A stretch of DNA of 64,000 nt, from the NCBI RefSeq assembly GCF_003968755.1, contig NZ_RYDL01000005.1, positions 124,001 to 188,000 on the forward strand, written 5' to 3'. Each line of letters opens with the position of its first letter. Positions within the stretch are counted from its first letter, which is position 1. Source of the DNA: Flavobacterium sp. RSP15 (GTDB lineage Bacteria; Bacteroidota; Bacteroidia; Flavobacteriales; Flavobacteriaceae). Made by a program: the position numbers and the translations under genes. Below are positions 1-7,007 of the stretch, piece by piece. The notes beneath the pieces are model-generated. The model ran no database searches. It saw only the letters and a program-made list of their open reading frames with translations, and was not told the origin of the DNA.

Positions 1-1
1 C

Positions 2-1594
2 TTTTTGAAAAAAGAAGATGGCGAACTCTTGGCCAATAAGGTCAAGGAAAGTGAGTTTGAAATAGTTTCTGTCGAAAAAAAGAATGGCAATGAGTTTGCC
101 CCAAAACTATTTGATTTAACAGGATTACAGGTGTATTGCAATACCAAATTTGGTTTTACGGCAGATGAAACGCTCAAAATTGTCCAAACTTTGTACGAAC
201 AAAAAGTGGTCACATATCCCAGAGTTGATACGACGTTTTTGCCCAATGATGTTTATCCAAAAGTGGCTGGGATTCTGAAAAACTTGACAAATTATACTGC
301 GTTGACGCAACCGCTTTTGGAAATAAAGATAAAAAAATCGCCCAAAGTTTTCAACGATAAAAAAGTTACGGATCACCATGCGATTATTCCAACGGGGATT
401 CAATCCAACTTGCAATACAATCAGCAGCAAGTATATGACATAATTACCAAGCGATTTATAGCCGTGTTTTATGACGATTGTTTGGTTGCCAATACAACCG
501 TTATTGGGAAAGCAGCAGATGTAGCCTTCAAAACGACGGGAAAAGAAATCCTGAAAAAGGGATTTCGCGTAGTCTTTGAAGACCCAAACGCCAAAGAAAA
601 AGAAGCCGATATTTTACCGAGTTTTGTTGTAGGTGAAAAAGGGCCACACGAACCCTCGTTTTTAGAAAAGGAAACCAAACCACCGAATCAGTTCACCGAA
701 GCTACTTTATTGCGCGCTATGGAAACTGCAGGTAAGCAAGTAGACGACGAGGATTTACGCGAATTGATGAAAGAAAACGGTATTGGGCGTCCCTCCACGC
801 GAGCCAATATTATTGAAACGCTGTTTAAACGCCAATACATCATTAGGAACAAAAAACAAGTATTGCCTACACCTACGGGAATTCAGCTTATTGACACCAT
901 TCAAAATGATTTAGTAAAATCAGCTGAACTCACCGGCTCTTGGGAAAAGCAGTTGAAAGATATTGAAAAAGGAACTTTTACAGCTGCTGCGTTTATTAAG
1001 AACATGAAAAACATGGTAGAAGCTTTGGTCTATGAAGTGCGAAGTGAAACCAGACGTGCCAATATCTCGCATGCGGGAAGCATTCAAAAAGAAGTTGTTA
1101 AAGTCGAGAAAAAGAAAGCCGCGAGAATTTTGGCGGAAGCCTGTCCAAAATGCAGAAAAGGAACACTTATCAAAGGAAAATCTTCCTTTGGATGTACCAA
1201 TTATAAAGCAGGTTGCACGTTCCTATTGCCTTACACTTTTGCAGAGAAAAAAATATCCGAGAACCAATATTTGCGATTACTACAAAAAGGATCTACTGTA
1301 AACTTAAAAGATTTTAAAACTGATGCCGGCACTGTGGAAGGTTTACTTCGTTTTGACGAAAATTTCCAACTCAAATTAGAAGCCAAGAAAGCTTTAAAAA
1401 ATGTCATTCCGGACGAATTAGCCTGTCCGAAATGCAAGAAAGGAACGGTGCTAAAAGGAAAAACGGCTTATGGCTGCAGCGGTTATAAATCAGGCTGTGA
1501 TTTCAAAGTACCTTTTGATGTGGTCAGAGCAAAACTGAAAAATCAAAAACCAACTAAAGAATTGGTTTATATTATTTTGAATGAAAGTGTTTAA
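2..1594 (+). CDS. topB: DNA topoisomerase III (type IA), C-terminal part, truncated by window start
   Basis: Type IA topoisomerases cut one DNA strand through a tyrosine and pass the other strand through the gap. The catalytic tyrosine lies in the YPRVDT motif (codon at 215-217). HHAIIPTG and ENGIGRPSTRA, both typical of the family, follow. The C-terminus carries two four-cysteine zinc-ribbon repeats (about residues 380-405 and 471-496 of the visible 529), each with CPKC near the start. The N-terminal TOPRIM domain is missing only because the gene begins before base 1; the TTG at base 5 is therefore not a real start. The family call is firm; the assignment to topoisomerase III rather than I rests on overall layout. 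Confidence 0.9.
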   Translation, partial: FLKKEDGELLANKVKESEFEIVSVEKKNGNEFAPKLFDLTGLQVYCNTKFGFTADETLKIVQTLYEQKVVTYPRVDTTFLPNDVYPKVAGILKNLTNYTALTQPLLEIKIKKSPKVFNDKKVTDHHAIIPTGIQSNLQYNQQQVYDIITKRFIAVFYDDCLVANTTVIGKAADVAFKTTGKEILKKGFRVVFEDPNAKEKEADILPSFVVGEKGPHEPSFLEKETKPPNQFTEATLLRAMETAGKQVDDEDLRELMKENGIGRPSTRANIIETLFKRQYIIRNKKQVLPTPTGIQLIDTIQNDLVKSAELTGSWEKQLKDIEKGTFTAAAFIKNMKNMVEALVYEVRSETRRANISHAGSIQKEVVKVEKKKAARILAEACPKCRKGTLIKGKSSFGCTNYKAGCTFLLPYTFAEKKISENQYLRLLQKGSTVNLKDFKTDAGTVEGLLRFDENFQLKLEAKKALKNVIPDELACPKCKKGTVLKGKTAYGCSGYKSGCDFKVPFDVVRAKLKNQKPTKELVYIILNESV

Positions 1595-1605
1595 ATTTTG
1601 TTTTA

Positions 1606-1755
1606 ACCATATAAGTCATAAAAGAGAGATATTTTGTCACATTGGCTGAAGAGAACGTAAGTTAAAACATTCTTTATGAACTATGCGACTTTCCTTAAAT
1701 GAACTGTTTTGTCCTTAATTCTATTCAAATTAAAAACTTATATGACTTATATGGT
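1606..1755. repeat. MITE-like inverted-repeat element, copy A
   Basis: A 150-bp non-coding unit is bounded by a perfect 15-bp inverted repeat: ACCATATAAGTCATA at 1606-1620 and its reverse complement at 1741-1755. A second copy with clearly related interior sequence lies at 25988-26152. Shared interior blocks include CTTAAATGAACT and CAAATTAAAAACTTATATGA. There is no open frame inside. It sits in the gap between topB and the lipoprotein gene. The structure fits a miniature inverted-repeat element or a dispersed structured repeat; no transposase that could move it is present in the window. Confidence 0.7.
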
Positions 1756-1842
1756 AAACCTTTGATTCCAAAACTAAAAAAGTGACGTTATTCTATTTTT
1801 TATTAATTTAGCAGTTCAAAATAACACCAAATATTTACACCA

Positions 1843-2322
1843 ATGTTTCAAAAAACAACTCTTATATTACTTTTGTTAACCATTTTTTCCTGCAAAGAAT
1901 CGGATGCAAATGAATTAGAAAAAATGAAAGCCGCCAATTGGATTTTAGGAAATTGGGAAAATAAATCCGTTGATGGAAATCTTTCTGAAACTTGGAAAAA
2001 AGTAAACGACAGTACTTTTGAAGCGCAGTCCTATTTTATCAAAGAAAAAGACACCTTGCATTTTGAATCTATTATTTTGCAACAAAAAGGAGAAGAATTA
2101 ACGTATTCAACTATGGTAAAAGGACAAAACGAGGAAAAAGTAGTCGCATTCAAGTTGACAACGACAACTGAGAAACAACTGGTTTTTGAAAACCCGAAAC
2201 ATGATTATCCTCAAAAAATTATTTATAGTGAAATCAATCCAGACAGTATAGTGGTAAAAATTTCAGGAATCCAGCAAGGAAAACCCAGTTCCGAACAATA
2301 TTCAATGAAAAAAATCAACTAA
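1843..2322 (+). CDS. small lipoprotein, DUF6265-like calycin fold
   Basis: A 159-residue protein with a lipoprotein signal: hydrophobic leader, then a lipobox TIFSC with the lipidated cysteine at position 17. The mature part begins with charged residues and contains WILGNWE followed by alternating beta-type segments and a KHDYPQ motif. This pattern resembles the DUF6265 family of small beta-barrel (lipocalin-like) proteins, whose function is unknown. It is monocistronic: a terminator hairpin follows at 2349-2378. It is expected at the periplasmic face of a membrane. The family name is from memory of the motif pattern and is tentative; the lipoprotein call is solid. Confidence 0.7.
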   Translation: MFQKTTLILLLLTIFSCKESDANELEKMKAANWILGNWENKSVDGNLSETWKKVNDSTFEAQSYFIKEKDTLHFESIILQQKGEELTYSTMVKGQNEEKVVAFKLTTTTEKQLVFENPKHDYPQKIIYSEINPDSIVVKISGIQQGKPSSEQYSMKKIN

Positions 2323-2348
2323 AATTTTAACATTTTACTTCCAATCAA

Positions 2349-2378
2349 AACCTTGCTCGAAATAAGCAAGGTTTTTTT
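2349..2378 (+). terminator. Rho-independent terminator after the lipoprotein gene
   Basis: A 9-bp stem, AACCTTGCT (2349-2357) pairing with AGCAAGGTT (2364-2372), is followed directly by a run of T. It lies 27 bases after the stop of the lipoprotein gene. Confidence 0.85.
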
Positions 2379-2428
2379 TATGCCGTTAAAAAACTGTTTT
2401 GCAGTGGAATAAAAATTAATTTTAAATA

Positions 2429-2451
2429 TTATCTATAATTAGTCTAAATAA
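2429..2451. promoter_or_regulatory. imperfect palindrome upstream of TonB receptor, possible Fur-like operator
   Basis: An AT-rich imperfect palindrome of the form TTAT-N15-ATAA lies just upstream of the -33 element of the receptor promoter. A related box, TTATTT-N11-AAATAA, follows the promoter at 2489-2511. The same downstream box recurs at 5996-6018 in front of the decayed receptor (19 of 23 bases equal). Position and symmetry suggest a repressor site. A Fur-family gene is present at 55074. That this is a Fur site is inference only. Confidence 0.4.
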
Positions 2452-2453
2452 GT

Positions 2454-2484
2454 TTTGTTAAGAACAAAAGCACTCTTATATTTG
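2454..2484 (+). promoter_or_regulatory. Bacteroidetes-type promoter for TonB receptor gene
   Basis: The -33 element TTTG (2454-2457), a 19-bp spacer and the -7 element TATATTTG (2477-2484) match the TTTG-N19-TAnnTTTG form used by the primary sigma factor of Bacteroidetes. The predicted transcript has a leader of about 20-25 bases. Confidence 0.75.
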
Positions 2485-2511
2485 CAACTTATTTTTAATT
2501 AATCTAAATAA

Positions 2512-4659
2512 ATGAAAAAGATACCTGCCTTTTACCTGTTCGTTTTGCTTTTTGGAATAACGGTTACTGCTCAAGAAAAGAAAGAGCAAGAAAAAGATAC
2601 CTTAAAAACATTGAAAGAAGTGATTATAAACACCAACAAATACAGGTATAAAAGAGAAAAAAGCACCACCGTCTCTAAAATGCCTTTGAATAATATTGAA
2701 AATCCACAGGTGTACAATACAGTTACCAGCGAGTTAATGAAAGAACAAGTGGTTACTAACTTTAGTGATGCGCTAAAAAATGCAACTGGAATCACGCGTC
2801 TTTGGGAATCAACCGGGCGTGGCGGCGATGGCGCTGAATATTTTTCCATGAGAGGTTTTTCAGTTCAGCCAACAATGATCAACGGGCTTCCCGGAATCAA
2901 CAACGGAAGTATTGATCCGGCCAACGTGGACAATATTGAAGTGATCAAAGGACCTTCAGGAACATTATTTGGCAGTAGTTTGATTTCATACGGAGGTTTA
3001 ATAAATATTGTAACTAAAAAACCTTATTCAAGATTTGGTGGAGAAATCAGTTATAATGCAGGATCGTATGGTATGGATCGCCTTACTGCAGATGTAAATA
3101 TCCCGCTAAACACGGATGTTTCCGTACGAATCAATACAGCCTACCAAAAAGAAAATTCGTTTCAGGATGCCGGTTTTGGCAAATCCTTTTTCTTTGCGCC
3201 TTCCTTGAGTTATAAAGTTAGTGATAAACTTTCGTTCTTGATCAATACTGAATTTACAAACCGAAATTCATCAAATGCCCCGATGCTTTTCTTGAACAGA
3301 AATTCCGCTCTATCATTTGATTCGATGGAATTATTCGAAAAAAACTATACAAAATCATTCACTTCAAACGAGCTGTCCATCAGCAATCCTACTTATAATT
3401 TACAGGCTCAAATGTTTTATAAAATATCGGATCAGTGGACTTCGCAAACCGTATTATCCAGAAGCAACAGTAAAACAAATGGGTATTATTCCTATTTATT
3501 TGATGCATCAAACGGAAATGATTTTACACGATTCATTTCTAAAAGAAACGGAGAAACTTTAGCAACGGATATTCAACAAAATTTTATTGGAGACTTTAAA
3601 ATTGGAAACTTAAGAAACCGATTGGTTGCCGGTGTTGATTATTATAAATCAAATATTATAAACGGGAGTACCGGTTGGGTTGGAAACGGAATTGTCTCCT
3701 TAATCGATGGATCAGATACCGGAGATTTGACCCAAGCGGGAGTTGATAATCTTTTAGTAGATTCGTTTGACGGAAATTCAACTGCTGAAGTTGAGGTTAT
3801 TAGTGCGTACGCCTCTGATGTGTTGAATGTTACCGATAAATTATCGGCAATGATCAGTTTGCGCGTCGATCATTTCAAATCGAAAACAGCGACCGAAGAA
3901 AACAGCCAAGCAGCCGTTTCTCCAAAATTCGGTCTGGTTTATATGTTGATTAAAGATAAAGTTTCGGTTTTTTCAAATTATATGAATGGCTTTGTAAATG
4001 TAACGCCACGAGAAGTTTCTGAAGTGGATGGTTCTAATACAAGAATGGAATCTTTTGATCCGGAGCAAGCTAATCAATATGAATTTGGATTAAAAACAAA
4101 CTTATACAAAGACATCATTTCGGCATCGATTAGCTACTACAACATTGATGTGAAAAACCGATTAATGACGGATCCAAACAATATTAATAACGCAATTCAG
4201 GGCGGTGAAGTCAACAGTAAAGGAGTTGAAATCAGTTTTACGGCAAACCCAATGAAAGGATTTAATGTGATTGCCGGATTCAGTAATAACAAAACTGAAG
4301 TTACAAAAGACAATCCCGGTGATGGATATTTAGGATTAAGACCTGAAGAAGCCGGACCAGAAACGCTAGTAAATTTTTGGGCAAATTACACGTTGACTTC
4401 CGGGAAATTAAAAGGATTCGGTCTTGGATTTGGCGGAAACCATGCCAGTGAATATAAAACGTTGAACAGAGCGAATATCGGAACGTTTGCCTTACCAAGT
4501 TATACCATATTAAATTCGGCTTTGTCGTATTCAAATGATAAATTCAATTTAGCTTTAAAATTAAATAATATATTAAACGAAAAATATTATTCAGGTTGGT
4601 CTACTGTAACTCCACAGCGATTAAGAAGTGTAACTGCCAGTTTGACATATAAATTTTAA
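2512..4659 (+). CDS. TonB-dependent siderophore-type receptor
   Basis: A 715-residue outer membrane receptor that would import a ligand, probably a ferric siderophore, using TonB energy. A signal peptide ends near residue 20 (VTA before Q). A short N-terminal stretch is followed by the plug (about 40-180), which includes MRGFSVQPT, the receptor-type NGLPG and a VIKGPSGTLFG block. The rest is a 22-strand-type barrel ending in LTYKF with terminal phenylalanine. It lacks the carboxypeptidase-like N-terminal domain common in Bacteroidetes nutrient receptors, which favours a ferrichrome/FhuE-like role. The next gene encodes a PepSY membrane protein, a usual partner of iron receptors. The promoter region carries a possible iron-responsive box. 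The ligand cannot be told from sequence. Confidence 0.9.
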   Translation: MKKIPAFYLFVLLFGITVTAQEKKEQEKDTLKTLKEVIINTNKYRYKREKSTTVSKMPLNNIENPQVYNTVTSELMKEQVVTNFSDALKNATGITRLWESTGRGGDGAEYFSMRGFSVQPTMINGLPGINNGSIDPANVDNIEVIKGPSGTLFGSSLISYGGLINIVTKKPYSRFGGEISYNAGSYGMDRLTADVNIPLNTDVSVRINTAYQKENSFQDAGFGKSFFFAPSLSYKVSDKLSFLINTEFTNRNSSNAPMLFLNRNSALSFDSMELFEKNYTKSFTSNELSISNPTYNLQAQMFYKISDQWTSQTVLSRSNSKTNGYYSYLFDASNGNDFTRFISKRNGETLATDIQQNFIGDFKIGNLRNRLVAGVDYYKSNIINGSTGWVGNGIVSLIDGSDTGDLTQAGVDNLLVDSFDGNSTAEVEVISAYASDVLNVTDKLSAMISLRVDHFKSKTATEENSQAAVSPKFGLVYMLIKDKVSVFSNYMNGFVNVTPREVSEVDGSNTRMESFDPEQANQYEFGLKTNLYKDIISASISYYNIDVKNRLMTDPNNINNAIQGGEVNSKGVEISFTANPMKGFNVIAGFSNNKTEVTKDNPGDGYLGLRPEEAGPETLVNFWANYTLTSGKLKGFGLGFGGNHASEYKTLNRANIGTFALPSYTILNSALSYSNDKFNLALKLNNILNEKYYSGWSTVTPQRLRSVTASLTYKF

Positions 4660-4683
4660 GATTCCTAATTCGTTTTGTCTAAC

Positions 4684-4711
4684 TAAACTCCTCTTTTCCT
4701 GGAGGAGTTTA
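4684..4711 (+). terminator. hairpin between receptor and PepSY gene, attenuator-like
   Basis: A 10-bp stem, TAAACTCCTC (4684-4693) with GAGGAGTTTA (4702-4711), lies in the 63-bp gap between the two genes. No T-run follows, so it is not a classic terminator. Its right arm contains GGAGGAG upstream of the ATG at 4723, so pairing could hide a ribosome-binding-like sequence or stabilise the upstream mRNA end. Confidence 0.45.
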
Positions 4712-4722
4712 ATCCATTTATA

Positions 4723-5850
4723 ATGAAAAATAACACCTTAAAAAAAGCAATCCTAAAAATCCATCTTTGGCTTGGCTTATCCTCAGGCGTACTTGTTTTC
4801 ATAATTGCCATCACGGGAAGTTTGTATGCCTTTCAGGAAGAAATACAAGATTACACCGATGAGTACAGGTTTGTTACAAAACAGGAAAAACCATTTCTAT
4901 TACCTACGCAATTGGAAGAAATTGCCCGAAAAGAAATTCCAAACAAAGTGTTACATGCCATAAAATACAATGGTTCTGTCAAATCAGTGGAAGCTATATT
5001 TTTCCATTACGAACCTTCCTATCATTATATTGTGTACCTCAATCCGTATACAGGTGAAGTCCTTGAAAAAACCAATATGGAAGATGGGTTTTTTAACTTT
5101 ATTCTTGACGGTCATTTTTATCTTTGGCTGCCTCATGAAATCGGACAAACCGTTACGGCATCGGCAACTTTAGTATTTTTGATTCTGCTGATTACGGGAA
5201 TGATTCTTTGGTATCCGAAAAATAAAAATGCTGCCAAACAACGGTTTTGGTTTAAATGGAAAAAAGGATTAAAATGGAAACGTAAAAACTATGACTTGCA
5301 TAATATTACTGGCTTATACGTGCTAATAATAGCCGTTATTTTTGCAATTACGGGTTTAGTCTGGGGTTTCCAATGGTTTGCTTATTCTTATTATACGGTT
5401 CTTGGTGGAGAAAAATCATTGGTTTATGAAGATCCTATTTCGACTATAAAAACAAAAAAAGTAGATAAACCGCTGGATCAAATTTGGACTTTGATGCAAA
5501 AAGAATATCCAAAAGCAAAATCTATAGAAGTGCATCCACCGGAAAGTGCCAGTTCTTCTATTGCTGCAAATGCAAATCCTGAGGAAGGCACCTATTGGAA
5601 AATAGACTACCGTTATTTTGACCAATACAACCTAGAAGAACAAAAAGTCGATCACCTTTACGGAAGGTATAAAGAAGCTAAAATTGCCGACAAACTGCTG
5701 CTCTTGAATTACGACATTCATACGGGTGCCGTTTTTGGAATAGCCGGAAAAATATTTGCCTTTTTAATCAGTTTACTTATTGCGAGTCTTCCTATAACCG
5801 GATGCTATATTTGGTGGGGAAGAAACCGAAAATCAAATGTTAAAATTTAA
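4723..5850 (+). CDS. PepSY-associated inner membrane protein
   Basis: A 375-residue protein of the PepSY-TM family, often found beside siderophore receptors and thought to act in reductive or accessory steps of iron uptake. It has four hydrophobic segments: about residues 15-37 (with IHLWLGLSSG), 137-160, 190-215 and 340-362. PepSY-like stretches lie between them (for example the KKVDKPLDQIWTLMQ region near 245). Conserved histidines in the helices (IHLWLG, the DGHFYLWLPHE region, DLHNITG, DIHTG) are typical and could bind haem. It follows the receptor by 63 bp and is very likely co-transcribed. The exact reaction is unknown. Confidence 0.85.
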   Translation: MKNNTLKKAILKIHLWLGLSSGVLVFIIAITGSLYAFQEEIQDYTDEYRFVTKQEKPFLLPTQLEEIARKEIPNKVLHAIKYNGSVKSVEAIFFHYEPSYHYIVYLNPYTGEVLEKTNMEDGFFNFILDGHFYLWLPHEIGQTVTASATLVFLILLITGMILWYPKNKNAAKQRFWFKWKKGLKWKRKNYDLHNITGLYVLIIAVIFAITGLVWGFQWFAYSYYTVLGGEKSLVYEDPISTIKTKKVDKPLDQIWTLMQKEYPKAKSIEVHPPESASSSIAANANPEEGTYWKIDYRYFDQYNLEEQKVDHLYGRYKEAKIADKLLLLNYDIHTGAVFGIAGKIFAFLISLLIASLPITGCYIWWGRNRKSNVKI

Positions 5851-5959
5851 TATTTTGATGGCGATAACTGTTACAAAAGAAAGTTTTTTTTTAAAAACAC
5901 TATTATTCAGGAAGCCATAAATTATTTTAATTTACTATTCATCATTTAATTAAATAATT

Positions 5960-5990
5960 TTTGTTGAATGAAATTCTGATTCTACATTTG
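5960..5990 (+). promoter_or_regulatory. Bacteroidetes-type promoter in front of the decayed receptor
   Basis: TTTG (5960-5963), a 19-bp spacer and TACATTTG (5983-5990) form a complete consensus promoter. The DNA just downstream closely resembles the same part of the promoter at 2454-2511, including a TTATTT-N11-AAATAA box at 5996-6018. The promoter is intact although the gene it serves is dead. Confidence 0.7.
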
Positions 5991-6024
5991 CATTGTTATT
6001 TTTATTCTATCCAAATAAATAATT

Positions 6025-6308
6025 ATGAAAAATAGTTTAATACCCGTTTTGACTTTTCTGTTCACCAAAAAAGACTTTGCACAAGAAACACCTGACACAA
6101 CTGAAAATTTCTAAATCTTTTGGTACAAGCGGCAGTCTTGTAGTAGAGGATATTTTAGCAAGAACATCATAGCATACAGCCAATTTGAGTTTTTTTTTGC
6201 AGATTTTCAAATAATACAAATGTTTTGAATTATACCGTACATGAAAATTATAGTGTAAACCCAACAGCCCCCCGTCAAGTGATGACCAGCTTAAAATATA
6301 AATTCTAA
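6025..6308 (+). pseudogene. remnant of a TonB-dependent receptor (start and end only)
   Basis: At 6025 an ATG opens a 29-codon frame that looks like a receptor signal peptide (MKNSLIPVLTFLF, then FAQETPDT) and stops at 6112-6114. In another frame, 6201-6308 encodes a sequence typical of the last strand of a TonB receptor: it contains NYTVHENYSVNPTAPRQ and ends SLKYKF before TAA at 6306-6308. Only about 285 bp remain of an expected 2 kb or more, so an internal deletion plus frameshifts has destroyed the gene. A promoter like that of the intact receptor at 2512 precedes it, and PepSY genes flank it on both sides. The remnant reading is inference from the two ends. Confidence 0.7.
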
Positions 6309-6367
6309 TTAAACCTTTTACCAAATAAAAAGTCTGATTCATAATTCAAAACCTAAAATTCAAACCC

Positions 6368-6916
6368 ATGATGAAAATAAAAGCAAGAAATTTACACCGT
6401 GATTTAGGGTATTTCTATATCGGATTAATTGTTTCTTTTGCCCTCTCAGGACTTATGATGAACCACAGAGAATACTGGCATCCAGAAAAATACACTACCG
6501 AAACAAAAGTTATTCAAGTAAAACTGCCTGCTGAAAGTGCTATTAATGAAAAATTTGCTGAAGATTTAGGCAAACAATTGGGCATCGATGATAAAATGAG
6601 ACGTCAAATGGTAAAAAAAGGAACCTTTAAAATTTCTTTTGAAAAACACGATGTCGAAATTGACCTGAAAACTGGAAAAGGAGAAATTGTTTCCTTCTCT
6701 AAAACGCCAATTATCAGCCAAACGATGAAATTGCATAAAAACACCTCTAATTTTTGGATTTATTATTCTGATATTTTTGCGATCAGCTTAATCATTATTG
6801 CCTTAACAGGAACGGTTATGATTAAATCCGGAAAATTCAGTTGGAAAAACAGGGGTTGGAAACTGGCCGTTGCCGGAATTATATTTCCGTTATTATTTTT
6901 GTTTTTATTTGGCTAA
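6368..6916 (+). CDS. small PepSY-associated membrane protein
   Basis: A 182-residue protein resembling the PepSY_TM_like_2 family. One membrane segment lies near 15-35 and contains GLIVSFALSGLMMNHREYW. A soluble PepSY-like middle follows, then two more membrane segments near 133-153 and 163-182. Histidines at the membrane edges (LHRDLGY, MNHREYW, MKLHKN) are characteristic. A second methionine at codon 2 is an equally possible start. It lies 59 bp after the decayed receptor and was probably its partner. Whether it now works with the receptor at 2512 cannot be told. Confidence 0.75.
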   Translation: MMKIKARNLHRDLGYFYIGLIVSFALSGLMMNHREYWHPEKYTTETKVIQVKLPAESAINEKFAEDLGKQLGIDDKMRRQMVKKGTFKISFEKHDVEIDLKTGKGEIVSFSKTPIISQTMKLHKNTSNFWIYYSDIFAISLIIIALTGTVMIKSGKFSWKNRGWKLAVAGIIFPLLFLFLFG

Positions 6917-6958
6917 ATTTCTGCTTCAACCCTGCTAAACTAAGTTGACATAAAAAAG

Positions 6959-6989
6959 AACCCGACCTATATTGAAAATGGGTCGGGTT
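6959..6989. terminator. bidirectional terminator between PepSY-like gene and valS
   Basis: A 9-bp stem AACCCGACC (6959-6967) with GGTCGGGTT (6981-6989), flanked by an A-rich side and a T-rich side, lies between two convergent genes. Confidence 0.8.
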
Positions 6990-7007
6990 TATATATTTTG
7001 ACTAAGT

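Noticed and set aside
5..7. TTG start codon for the topoisomerase fragment
   Set aside because: The gene clearly begins before the window; the TOPRIM domain is missing.
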